Assembly (NCBI GenBank): GCA_047633195.1
Contig: JBLIEU010000037.1
Span: forward strand, 1 to 21,580
Source of the DNA: JAKVAV01 sp047633195
GTDB taxonomy: Bacteria; Bacteroidota; Bacteroidia; Flavobacteriales_D; Cryomorphaceae
Reading direction: 5' to 3'
DNA: 21,580 bases
Every line of letters starts with the position of its first letter. The stretch's first letter is position 1. The translations under genes were made by a program, and so were the position numbers. The notes under the pieces are model-generated. The model was not told the origin of the DNA, did not search any database, and was given only the letters and a program-made list of their open reading frames with translations. Shown here in pieces: positions 6,360-14,128 of this stretch.

Positions 6360-7000
6360 ATGAAATCAGGTTTGACAATCGCATGTATCCTCTTTATTTG
6401 TGGAGGTCTTTTTTGTCAACACCTTTCTTTAAACTTGGGGTTGCATGAGTCTCCATTCAATCCACGTGGGAATTTCCCTTCTATCAACGGAGGAATAGAC
6501 TACGAGCAGACTATCTTTCCTTGGCTATCCGTCTCCACTGGCGCTATCTATTCGCTATCTATAATGGGGCCAGACGATAGTGATTACTGTTCGCCGCCAA
6601 CCTGGTTAGAACGATGTCCTAAAAGCTTATCAGGTTCGTTAGCAATGATCGAAATTCCTCTACTCGCTCATGTCAGGCTGGTGTCTGACCAGTCGAATGT
6701 TTTTTCTCTAAATCTAATAGTAGGATATGGATACGGGATTACTTCAGGCAGATACGAGGAGATTATGTATGACAACGAAACGCGCACCAGTGGCGAGTTA
6801 ATTGAGCATGAAGTAGCCAATCTAATATCTTGAGTGCAGGGTTGGAATTCAGATACTACCTTTCTGAAAAGGCCACTTTCTCTTTAGGCCGCAGGTACCG
6901 AAACCTCACAAATATTTCTGTAAACGCAACTGATGGTATGGATTTAAGCAACTTTTTGTACTACCTGAAGTTCGGGTTCGACTTTTCCAAGAAAAAGTAA
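6360..7000 (+). pseudogene. Outer-membrane beta-barrel protein, frameshifted
   Basis: ATG at 6360 opens a signal peptide (MKSGLTIACILFICGGLFCQ) and a barrel-like protein with HLSLNLGLHESPF, WLSVSTGAIYSLS and SLNLIVGYGYGITSG. The frame stops at TGA 6831-6833. The sequence continues without a break in another frame from about 6827: ILSAGLEFRYYLSEKATFSL, then RRYRNLTNIS and a final strand LYYLKFGFDFSKKK to TAA at 6998-7000. Joined by one missing base near 6830, the product would be about 213 residues, the usual size of a porin-family (OMP_b-brl-like) protein, with the aromatic C-terminal strand restored. The junction is neither a homopolymer nor a classical slippery site, so a real frameshift mutation or a sequencing error is more likely than programmed shifting. 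Confidence 0.75.
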
Positions 7001-7123
7001 TCCAACACACAGCAACGATCTTTGGTTGGCATTTTTGTAGGTTTAAGACTAAAAGCAAGACCAATTTTGAGTTACTGAATGAGAGAAGAAATAATGCATA
7101 TTTGCATCCTAAAATATGTGTTG

Positions 7124-8317
7124 ATGACTACTTTTTTACGTATTACAAGCGCTACTTTCCTTTTGATTCTTCTTTCTTTTCAATCAAAAGCTCAATCCAA
7201 CGACTTGAGTGATTTGGAATTTGGAACCTTGAATAACTTCGATATTGCCACCTGGAATATCCGCTTTTTTCCTGCGAATGGACAAACGACGATTGATTAC
7301 GTCGTCGAGATTATCGAAGAACTAGAACTCGACGTCATTGCCATTCAAGAAATTGATGATGCTGATGAATTCGATCAACTCCTAAGTCAACTGCAAGGCT
7401 ATGATGGCTTCTATGATGATAATGATTTCCTTAAATTGGGTTACATCTACAACATCCAGTCAGTTACCCTAAACGATCAGTATCAACTCTACGCGGGCAG
7501 CAGCTTCGGAAACCCTTTCCCTCGTCGCCCGCTAGTGATGGAGCTTACTTTTATGGGCGAGCATGACTTTGTGGTGATCAATAACCATTTCAAATGTTGC
7601 GGAAACGCGGTTTTAGACGAAAGCGACTTTTGGGACGAAGAAACCAGAAGGGCTTATGCATCGGAACTTTTAAAGGAGCACATGGACACTTTTCTTCCCG
7701 ATGAAAATGTAATCATGCTCGGCGATCTCAACGACTTGCTCATCGACGATGAGGTCAATAATGTGTTTCAAGTATTCTTCGACGATCCGCAAAACTATCA
7801 GTTCGTCGATATGGACATTGCTGAAGGAAGTTCTTCTCAATGGTCTTTTCCAGACTGGCCATCGCACTTGGATCACATCTTAGTAAGCAATGAGCTCTTT
7901 TCGGCGATTGACGATGAGGAATCACAAATCGCCACGATCCAAATCGATGATGTCTTTCCTGGTGGTTTTAACGGTTACGATAATAACGTGTCGGATCATT
8001 TGCCTGTAGCCTTTGGGTTTAATCCTGATAACCTAACGCCACTTTCTGACGGCTCGAATGTCTTCAAATCAAATGATTTCAAGATTTTCCCAAATCCTTC
8101 GGCAGGTGTTTTTCAGGTGGCGTTAAGTCCTAAATTCGAACTGGATCAAATTGTGGTTTTCGATCAAATGGGCCGAACAGTAGAGCAGTTTAATTTCGGA
8201 TCTTCTTCCAATTCGATCAGCATCAACCTTGAAAAGTTACCAATGGGGATTTACTCTGTTCAGCTTACAACTCAAGGGAGCAAGACAGCAACGATAAAAT
8301 TGGTGATTGCGAGATAG
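7124..8317 (+). CDS. Secreted endonuclease/exonuclease/phosphatase-family protein with T9SS sorting domain
   Basis: A 397-residue protein from ATG 7124. An in-frame ATG at 7079 would add 15 residues before an already complete signal peptide (ending SFQSKAQ, about residue 24). The catalytic EEP domain (about 37-298) shows Asn45 in WNIRFFP, Glu76 in QEIDDAD, His155 in NNHFKCCG, Asp201 and Asn203 in GDLND, HLDHILVS (248-255) and the terminal SDHLPV with Asp291-His292, so all hallmark metal and phosphate residues are present. The last 75 residues are a type IX secretion C-terminal sorting domain: IFPNPSAGVF, then LPMGIYSVQL and the basic end KLVIAR. The enzyme is therefore exported through the outer membrane and released or anchored outside. 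The substrate (extracellular DNA, RNA or a phospho-ester) is not decided by the sequence. The EEP domain is unusually acidic. Confidence 0.9.
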   Translation: MTTFLRITSATFLLILLSFQSKAQSNDLSDLEFGTLNNFDIATWNIRFFPANGQTTIDYVVEIIEELELDVIAIQEIDDADEFDQLLSQLQGYDGFYDDNDFLKLGYIYNIQSVTLNDQYQLYAGSSFGNPFPRRPLVMELTFMGEHDFVVINNHFKCCGNAVLDESDFWDEETRRAYASELLKEHMDTFLPDENVIMLGDLNDLLIDDEVNNVFQVFFDDPQNYQFVDMDIAEGSSSQWSFPDWPSHLDHILVSNELFSAIDDEESQIATIQIDDVFPGGFNGYDNNVSDHLPVAFGFNPDNLTPLSDGSNVFKSNDFKIFPNPSAGVFQVALSPKFELDQIVVFDQMGRTVEQFNFGSSSNSISINLEKLPMGIYSVQLTTQGSKTATIKLVIAR

Positions 8318-8345
8318 TATCTAATCCCAACAAGAGCCTGCTTTC

Positions 8346-8376
8346 TTTGTTATGAAAATGTAATGCGTTATTTTTA
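8346..8376 (+). promoter_or_regulatory. Putative promoter of the paa cluster
   Basis: TTTG at 8346-8349, a 19-base spacer and TATTTTTA at 8369-8376 (seven of eight of TAnnTTTG). The paaA ATG is at 8398, 21 bases past the -7 element, which leaves room for a short leader. No PaaR-like operator was recognised. Confidence 0.45.
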
Positions 8377-8397
8377 CACCACCATCAAACTGAAAAT

Positions 8398-9342
8398 ATG
8401 GATTTAGCAGAACGCCAAGAATTGTTTCAAGAGAAGATAGACAAAGGGCAGAAGATTGAGGCAAAGGAGTGGATGCCTGCAAACTACCGCAAGCAGCTCA
8501 TACGAATGATTTCTCAACACGCCCACAGCGAAATTGTGGGAATGTTGCCCGAAGGAAACTGGATTAGCCGAGCTCCCAGCCTTCGCCGAAAGGCAGTCCT
8601 CCTGGCTAAAGTTCAGGACGAAGCAGGACACGGCTTATATCTTTACAGTGCTGCGGAAACATTGGGCATCGATCGACAAACAATGATCGAACAGTTGCTC
8701 ACTGGAAAAGCAAAATACTCAAGCATATTCAACTACCCCACCCTTTCTTGGGCCGATATAGGTGCCATTGGATGGTTGGTAGATGGAGCCGCGATTGTCA
8801 ACCAGACGATGCTCGCCCGTGGTTCTTACGGACCATACTCCAGAGCTATGGTGCGCATTTGCAAAGAGGAAAGCTTCCACAACCGTCAGGGATACGAAAT
8901 TATGTACGAGTTGGCAAATGGAACGGCGGAGCAGAAGAAAATGGCGCAAGATTCATTGAACCGTTGGTGGTGGCCATCTATCCAAATGTTGGGCCCTTCA
9001 GACGCTGAGTCAAAGAACAGTGCTGAAACGATGAAGTGGAATATTAAAGTGGAGAGCAATGATACAATTCGCCAGCGCTTTATTGACCGAACGGTGCCGC
9101 AAGCAGAAGCTGCTGGTCTGACACTTCCCGATCCCGACTTAAAATTCAACGAGGAAACTCAGCACTGGGAAATTGGAGAAATCGAATGGGATGAATTTTT
9201 CCAAGTAATCAAGGGAAATGGTCCTTGCAACCACAAGAGAATGGAAGCTCGTAAAAAGGCAGAGGAAGAAGGTAAGTGGGTGCGCGAAGCCATGAAAGCA
9301 CACGCTGAAAAACAAAAGGTGCGTAAATCGAGCGCTGCATAA
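8398..9342 (+). CDS. paaA: Phenylacetyl-CoA epoxidase catalytic subunit PaaA
   Basis: A 314-residue catalytic alpha subunit of the multicomponent oxygenase that forms the 1,2-epoxide of phenylacetyl-CoA in the aerobic hybrid phenylacetate pathway. It has the ferritin-like di-iron helical bundle, with candidate ligands at Glu45 (HAHSEIVGM), the KVQDEAGH motif (Glu75, His78) and CKEESFH (Glu158, His161). GWLVDGAAIVNQTMLARGSY and YGPYSRAM are hallmark PaaA segments. Length agrees with characterised PaaA proteins (just over 300 residues). The last 30 residues are a Lys/Glu/Ala-rich tail. A promoter-like element precedes it. It is followed, after an unusually long 169-base spacer, by paaB, paaC and paaD. 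It should form the catalytic PaaA-PaaC core in the cytoplasm. Confidence 0.96.
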   Translation: MDLAERQELFQEKIDKGQKIEAKEWMPANYRKQLIRMISQHAHSEIVGMLPEGNWISRAPSLRRKAVLLAKVQDEAGHGLYLYSAAETLGIDRQTMIEQLLTGKAKYSSIFNYPTLSWADIGAIGWLVDGAAIVNQTMLARGSYGPYSRAMVRICKEESFHNRQGYEIMYELANGTAEQKKMAQDSLNRWWWPSIQMLGPSDAESKNSAETMKWNIKVESNDTIRQRFIDRTVPQAEAAGLTLPDPDLKFNEETQHWEIGEIEWDEFFQVIKGNGPCNHKRMEARKKAEEEGKWVREAMKAHAEKQKVRKSSAA

Positions 9343-9345
9343 TAT

Positions 9346-9508
9346 AGCTGCTAGTATATAGTCGTTAATTACTTAGTCGCTAGTATTTAGGTGAAGGAAG
9401 TTGTATTTACTATTTAATGCAATAAGCTATAACCATAGACCAGCCTCTAAAAACTATTGACTACTGGCTACCCAATACTGACTACAAGCTAAAAACCATC
9501 TACTAACT
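9346..9508. repeat. TAGT/ACTA-rich imperfect inverted repeat between paaA and paaB
   Basis: The spacer between paaA and paaB is low-complexity. The left arm (9346-9391) repeats TAGTCG, CTAGTAT and TTAGTCGCTAGTATTTAG. The right arm (about 9453-9508) repeats the complementary words GACTAC, GGCTAC, AATACTGACTAC and CTACTAACTG. Read as RNA, the arms could form a long imperfect hairpin between the two coding regions. Similar TAG-word intergenic repeats occur in other Bacteroidota, to my recollection. There is no gene here. Confidence 0.55.
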
Positions 9509-9511
9509 GCC

Positions 9512-9817
9512 ATGTCTGAAAATCAAACGAACGAAAGTGAACAAGGCCTCCTTTGGGAAGTCTTTATTCAATCAAAACCGGGGTTATCCCACAAACACGC
9601 GGGGAGCGTTCACGCTCACGATGCCGAAATGGCATTGAAGGCGGCCAGAGACGTTTATACTCGTCGAAGAGAAGGCGTGAGCCTTTGGGTAGTTCCCTCG
9701 AACATGATTCACGCCACGACGGAAGAAGAAGCCGAATCATTCTTTGATCCTGCAGACGACAAAGCCTATCGCCATCCTACTTTCTACACCGTTCCCGAAG
9801 GAGTAAAATATTTGTAA
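9512..9817 (+). CDS. paaB: Phenylacetyl-CoA epoxidase subunit PaaB
   Basis: A 101-residue small subunit of the phenylacetyl-CoA epoxidase, thought to bridge or organise the PaaA-PaaC core. Recognisable PaaB segments are WEVFIQSKPGLSHKHAGSVH, the following HDAEMALKAARDVYTRR, SLWVVPSNMIHAT and the C-terminal RHPTFYTVPEGVKYL. Length is close to other PaaB proteins (about 95 residues), with a slightly longer polar N-terminus. It is followed after a single base by paaC, so the two are surely co-translated. It is separated from paaA by a repeat-rich spacer. Confidence 0.95.
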   Translation: MSENQTNESEQGLLWEVFIQSKPGLSHKHAGSVHAHDAEMALKAARDVYTRRREGVSLWVVPSNMIHATTEEEAESFFDPADDKAYRHPTFYTVPEGVKYL

Positions 9818-9818
9818 G

Positions 9819-10580
9819 ATGACAAAAGAAGAAGCTTTATACGACTACCTCATCAGACTGGGTGACAATGCCCTCATCTTGGGACAGCGCCTAGGCGAAT
9901 GGTGTGGACACGCCCACCAGTTGGAAAGCGATATTGCCATGACCAACGTCTCATTGGATCTAGTCGGGCAAGCGAGAATGCTGCTGACAGAAGCGGGAGA
10001 AGTTGAAGGCAAAGGAAGAACCGAAGATGATTTGGCATTCCACCGAAACGAATTTGATTTCAGAAACAACCTTTTGGTCGAAATGGCCAATGGTGACTTT
10101 GCACAGACCATTACGCGTCAGTTCTTCTTCGATGGGTTTTACTACCATTTACTAAAAGCACTGAGAACGAGCAAAAACGAATTTTTACAGGCATTTGCCT
10201 TGAAGAGTATCAAAGAAGTGACCTACCACCGTGAGTTGAGTGCTGACTTTGTAATTCGCCTCGGTGATGGTACTGAAGAGAGTCATGAGAAAATGCAGAA
10301 TGCGGTTAATTTTTTGTGGGAATACACAGGAGAGCTATTCGAAATGACCGAAGCCGATGAAATTCTCATTGCAGAAGGAATGGTTCCAAATCTCAATGAA
10401 ATTAAAGCGCTTTGGGAAAAGGACATCATGGCTGCATTGGAAAAATCGACGCTATCCATTCCCGACACTCAAGGATACATGGCAACTGGAAGCCGAAAGG
10501 GAAATCACTCAGAGTATTTGGGTTTCATCTTAGCAGAAATGCAATACTACCCTCGGATGATGCCCGATGCCAAGTGGTAA
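9819..10580 (+). CDS. paaC: Phenylacetyl-CoA epoxidase structural subunit PaaC
   Basis: A 253-residue ferritin-like partner of PaaA in the epoxidase heterodimer, required for activity and stability. Family features are DYLIRLGDNALILGQRLGEW near the N-terminus, LDLVGQAR, NEFDFRNNLLVE, RQFFFDGFYYHLL, KSIKEVTYHREL and the C-terminal HSEYLGFILAEMQYYPR followed by MMPDAKW, where PaaC proteins characteristically end. Length is normal for the family. The ATG lies one base after the paaB stop, and paaD starts three bases after its own stop, which is a tight operon arrangement. Confidence 0.95.
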   Translation: MTKEEALYDYLIRLGDNALILGQRLGEWCGHAHQLESDIAMTNVSLDLVGQARMLLTEAGEVEGKGRTEDDLAFHRNEFDFRNNLLVEMANGDFAQTITRQFFFDGFYYHLLKALRTSKNEFLQAFALKSIKEVTYHRELSADFVIRLGDGTEESHEKMQNAVNFLWEYTGELFEMTEADEILIAEGMVPNLNEIKALWEKDIMAALEKSTLSIPDTQGYMATGSRKGNHSEYLGFILAEMQYYPRMMPDAKW

Positions 10581-10583
10581 GAA

Positions 10584-11078
10584 ATGGCTGCCACGACAAC
10601 TATCAAAGACGTTTACGCGCTTCTCGAAGAAGTCAAGGATCCTGAGATCCCTGTATTATCTGTTCGCGATCTAGGAATTCTTAGAGACGTATCTATTTCT
10701 GAAGCTGGCAAAGTAACCGTGGTCATCACCCCTACTTATTCGGGATGCCCAGCCATGGATACCATCGAGAAAGATGTGAATGAAAAGCTTAGGACAGAAG
10801 GCCTTGACGTGGAGGTCATCACCAAGATTTCTCCGGCATGGACTACCGATTGGATGACGGAGGAAGGCCGACAAAAGCTGGAAGAATATGGAATAGCGCC
10901 GCCTGCTGAAACTACTGCAGATAAAGCCTCGCTCTTTGGCAATTCAAAAATCGTTCGCTGTCCAAGGTGTAAAAGTGAAGAAACATCAGTCATCTCTCAT
11001 TTTGGCAGTACAGCCTGCAAGGCAATGTATAAATGCGATTCTTGCTTAGAGACTTTCGATTACTTTAAGTGTATTTGA
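10584..11078 (+). CDS. paaD: PaaD, Fe-S assembly factor for the epoxidase
   Basis: A 164-residue protein with an N-terminal MIP18/DUF59 domain (about 5-105; KDPEIPVLSVRDLGILRDV and TPTYSGCPAMDTIE, with Cys55) and a C-terminal zinc-ribbon-like segment with CPRC (126-129), C145, CDSC (151-154) and C163, ending FDYFKCI. This architecture is diagnostic of PaaD (PaaJ). Its role is thought to be maturation of the iron or iron-sulfur centres of the epoxidase system, classically the PaaE reductase. It is the last gene of the cluster here. The next gene is convergent and ends 16 bases further on. Confidence 0.95.
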   Translation: MAATTTIKDVYALLEEVKDPEIPVLSVRDLGILRDVSISEAGKVTVVITPTYSGCPAMDTIEKDVNEKLRTEGLDVEVITKISPAWTTDWMTEEGRQKLEEYGIAPPAETTADKASLFGNSKIVRCPRCKSEETSVISHFGSTACKAMYKCDSCLETFDYFKCI

Positions 11079-11094
11079 TTTCCGAAACCACTTA

Positions 11095-12150
11095 TTAATT
11101 TCCCGATAGCTGAGAGATCAGAAAATCTGTAACCGTCTGAGAAGAATTGGGTTTTGATCCTTCGGCGGGAATATAGATCTCATGAGCGATGCCTGTTTGC
11201 TCTATCTTCTTTTTCAGCGCTACAGCATGATAAGGAGAATGCAGTAAATTGCCAACAATGTTTCCTTTCTCAGGCTTAAAGTCTTTCTTATTTAAAATGT
11301 AGACTGGCGGATCATCAGAATCAATCATTGATAGCATGTCAACCTCTTTTCGATATTCCACGAGCATATCACTTTCCAATTGATTGAAATCATCGACGCC
11401 ATAGAAGACCATCAATCGATTTCCAAGTGCTGTTTCCCGAATCTTTTCCATGGTGAATAACCCATTTGGAAACACCTCTTCCGACCACCTCATAATGTCG
11501 TAGGTACTTTGGGTTTCTTGCACTGCAATGGCCTGAATTCTGGTCGATTGACGAGAAACAGGATCATCACTTTCCGCTTCGGCCATGTCATCATGAAAGC
11601 CAAGCCACAAAGCCGTTCCAGCTCCTGCCGAAGAACCAGCTAGGCCAATCAGTTCTGCATTCATATTCAAATCTCCTGAGTGATGTCGCAAAAATTGAAC
11701 GGCTCTTTTACTATCGTTCAAGCATTTCAAAACTCCTTCGCGATCCGTTTTTTCGAGCAAACGGTAATTGATCGTTGCAAACGAAAAACCTTCTTTCAAA
11801 AAGCGGTTGATCTGATCGGGGCCGATACCAAATTTAGAAGGCTGTTTCCACGCCGAACTTTTATCGCCTCCCTGAAATCCTCCACCGTGGATATAAATGA
11901 TCAATGGTTCATTTTTATCCACCTCAGGAACCCATAAATCCAACACGTTTCGCGCATGACTTCCGTATGGGATATTGGAATAGAATTTATGGCTTGACTT
12001 TACCTCAACGGGACTTTTAGAAATGTATCTCTCAAAAGGTTTCGAAATAATGCTTGAATCTTCAACGAGCTTCCAGTTGGACTTACAGCCCGATGCCATC
12101 CCGCTTAGGAAGACCAAAGCGATAAGAACTATTCCTTTCTTTATTTTCAT
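11095..12150 (-). CDS. Lipoprotein carboxylesterase-like alpha/beta hydrolase
   Basis: A 351-residue hydrolase. The signal peptide ends in ASGC, giving a probable lipidated Cys22. The hormone-sensitive-lipase/carboxylesterase-type oxyanion motif HGGGF is at 88-92. The elbow GSSAG has nucleophile Ser174. The likely acid is in SDDPPVYI, and the likely catalytic His is in HSPYHAV (304 or 308). The DxPP-and-His arrangement is typical of small-ester hydrolases of this fold. The substrate is unknown. It begins five bases after the mltF stop on the same strand and so is very probably in an operon with it. It may act on esters in the cell envelope, for example acetylated sugars, but that is inference from context alone. 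It is convergent with paaD. Confidence 0.85.
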   Translation of the reverse strand: MKIKKGIVLIALVFLSGMASGCKSNWKLVEDSSIISKPFERYISKSPVEVKSSHKFYSNIPYGSHARNVLDLWVPEVDKNEPLIIYIHGGGFQGGDKSSAWKQPSKFGIGPDQINRFLKEGFSFATINYRLLEKTDREGVLKCLNDSKRAVQFLRHHSGDLNMNAELIGLAGSSAGAGTALWLGFHDDMAEAESDDPVSRQSTRIQAIAVQETQSTYDIMRWSEEVFPNGLFTMEKIRETALGNRLMVFYGVDDFNQLESDMLVEYRKEVDMLSMIDSDDPPVYILNKKDFKPEKGNIVGNLLHSPYHAVALKKKIEQTGIAHEIYIPAEGSKPNSSQTVTDFLISQLSGN

Positions 12151-12155
12151 AATAG

Positions 12156-13646
12156 TTACTGCTGTTCTTTTAAGAATGCCAAGGAAATCTCCACATCTTC
12201 ATCGATAAATTGGACATAATGTCCATAGCGTTCCATTATTTGAGAGACGTAGGTATAAGGTTCGATTCCCCTCACGTATCCATACCGAACTACCGAATCA
12301 TTGAAATTTTTGGGATAACTCAAACCCAGTATCATTTTATCCACGTTGTCTTCCCATTGATCTGGGTTCAGACCTCTTTTCTCTGCCAATCTTCGCGCAT
12401 CCTCCACGTGTCCCAACCCAGCATTAAAGGAGGCCATGGTGAACTTGATTCGTTCCAAAGAATCGGGCACCTCATCAAAATTGCCGTACAACTGTGCCAG
12501 ATAAGTGGTGCCCCCTTTTATGCTTTGCTCTGGGTCTGATCTATCTTCTATTCCCAAATCTTCGGCTGTAGCCGGCATAATTTGCATCAATCCTTCTGCC
12601 TCTGCCCAAGAAGATGCCTCGGGTTCAAAGCGCGACTCTTGATAAACCAGCGAAGCGAGCAATCTCCAATCCCAGCCTATCTTATCAGAGTACTTTTGAA
12701 TCAAGTGGTCATATTCGCTTATGCGGTTGTTATTGATGCTGTAAAACTCACTTTTTACCCGCCGACGGAAATCACGCTTGTTTTTGAAGTACTTGTTGTA
12801 TATCACATAATAGTCTGTCTGCTTCTTCATTCCTCCGATCCAATTGTTCATTGCCAAAAGCAGTTCTTCAGAATTTTTGTTGACCGCCCAGCCAATGCGC
12901 TGAGAGAAGCTTATGGGAACGTCAATGTTTAGAATGGGGTAATAAGAAGAGTTGATGGCCGCGATATTGTTATCGGCAATGGTGTATTTGATTTCATCGT
13001 TTACCACCATTTGGATGATCTCATCGGTAGACAATCGACCAGGTAAAGTGTCTACAAAGATTTCTCCTCCAATTTCTTCCGATAAATTTTCAATACGAGC
13101 GAGGTACGAGGTGTTTTTTCTAACTGACACTGTATCTCCGATTAGTTCAATTGGATCTTTGATGAGATCACGTTCGATCACATTCCAGCGCAACTCCCTC
13201 CAGTTTTCTGGCTTGCGCTGAACCAATACCTGATTAACTAAATATAGATAATCACTAAAACTCACCATCTCTTTTCTTTCCTGAGTGATCGTTAAACCAT
13301 GCGCTATAAGATCGATTTCGCCATTGTTCAAGTGGTAAAACATGGAGTCAATGTCATCGCTGACGACTATCTCCAACTCAACATCCAAATAGTCTGCGAA
13401 TCTCTCCAACAACTCGTATTCATAACCCATCGGCTCTCCGCGGTAGAGAAAATAACTGGTAGCGCTGTAAGTGGTCATGGCTCTAAGTGTGCCACGCTGC
13501 TTTATCTCTGTAAGATCTGCCATGTAATTGGTAATCAGACTCTCATTCTCCTGCGTCCTCGAAGATTCGGAATCATCTCCACAACCCGCACCAAGAATTC
13601 CTAGAGAAAACAAAACCAAGCCATACAGAGGTTTCAATCTGCTCAT
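12156..13646 (-). CDS. mltF: Membrane-bound lytic murein transglycosylase F
   Basis: A 496-residue lipoprotein (lipobox LGAGC, Cys22). An N-terminal extracellular solute-binding domain (family 3, about 43-290; GTLRAMTTYSATSYFLYRGE, then GEIDLIAHGLTITQERKE) is joined to a C-terminal SLT domain (about 310-475). The SLT domain has catalytic Glu337 in VYQESRFEP, then AEGLMQIMPATAEDLGI and FNAGLGHVEDARRLA. This order is diagnostic of MltF, which cleaves peptidoglycan glycan strands to 1,6-anhydro products and is regulated by ligands of the solute-binding domain in characterised members. Length is within the family range. It is the first gene of a two-gene unit with the lipoprotein esterase. Confidence 0.93.
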   Translation of the reverse strand: MSRLKPLYGLVLFSLGILGAGCGDDSESSRTQENESLITNYMADLTEIKQRGTLRAMTTYSATSYFLYRGEPMGYEYELLERFADYLDVELEIVVSDDIDSMFYHLNNGEIDLIAHGLTITQERKEMVSFSDYLYLVNQVLVQRKPENWRELRWNVIERDLIKDPIELIGDTVSVRKNTSYLARIENLSEEIGGEIFVDTLPGRLSTDEIIQMVVNDEIKYTIADNNIAAINSSYYPILNIDVPISFSQRIGWAVNKNSEELLLAMNNWIGGMKKQTDYYVIYNKYFKNKRDFRRRVKSEFYSINNNRISEYDHLIQKYSDKIGWDWRLLASLVYQESRFEPEASSWAEAEGLMQIMPATAEDLGIEDRSDPEQSIKGGTTYLAQLYGNFDEVPDSLERIKFTMASFNAGLGHVEDARRLAEKRGLNPDQWEDNVDKMILGLSYPKNFNDSVVRYGYVRGIEPYTYVSQIMERYGHYVQFIDEDVEISLAFLKEQQ

Positions 13647-14075
13647 ATCCCGAATATAAGTATTATGTACAAAGCGATCATAAAAAATTCATCGCCAAAT
13701 TGTCAAGGCTTCCGCTTCTCGAGATTATAAAGTGAATTTACACACCTACGCAGTCTACCAAACTTCTCGATCTGCCAAATAAATTGAACTATTAACCAAA
13801 GACGATAATTATCTGACTAAACGATAACAGAGCTGATACGATGGTTGTTTTATAAATCCAACACGAAAATTTTTCTATTCGACTCTACTTTTGATGAATA
13901 TATAGTAACCTGATTCAAAGAATTTCAACTTATCGAATTTTAGTTTGGCCGTTCAATACTTTCTTTTCGTTAACATTAATCGAGCTGGCAAAAGGAGGGG
14001 ATTCACCCATGAGACTGTATAAAAGTGACTGCCCTATTCCAGTAGATCAATTCTTTCCCAACCAAATTAATTCTT
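13647..14075. other. Intergenic region between divergent mltF and the receiver-like gene
   Basis: 429 AT-rich bases with no supported CDS except a possible 39-codon frame at its right end. An exact -7 match, TACTTTTG, lies at 13886-13893 on the plus strand but lacks a good -33 box. On the minus side, a CAAAGCGA near 13670 is a seven-of-eight match for an mltF -7 element. No terminator or long repeat was seen. Confidence 0.35.
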
Positions 14076-14128
14076 ATGAACCAAGAAGTCACGGTACTCG
14101 TCATCTCCCCCAGCAAAGATCTATTTGA
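14009..14128 (+). CDS. Possible 39-codon leader peptide, overlapping
   Basis: A short frame from ATG 14009 to TGA 14126-14128 that overlaps the start of the receiver-like gene in another frame. Its only support is a strong Shine-Dalgarno-like AAAGGAGGGG (13991-14000), rare in this window, nine bases upstream and followed by a GGG-ATTCA-CCC dyad. The sequence is not recognisable. It could be translated for coupling or be chance. Confidence 0.15.
   Translation: MRLYKSDCPIPVDQFFPNQINSYEPRSHGTRHLPQQRSI

Noticed and set aside
6810..6835. Programmed ribosomal frameshifting in the barrel gene
   Set aside because: There is no slippery heptamer and no clear downstream hairpin. A mutation or sequencing error explains it more simply.
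12255..12275. A tRNA T-loop-like word, GGTTCGATTCCCC
   Set aside because: It lies inside the mltF coding sequence. There is no matching acceptor stem, D-arm or anticodon arm around it.
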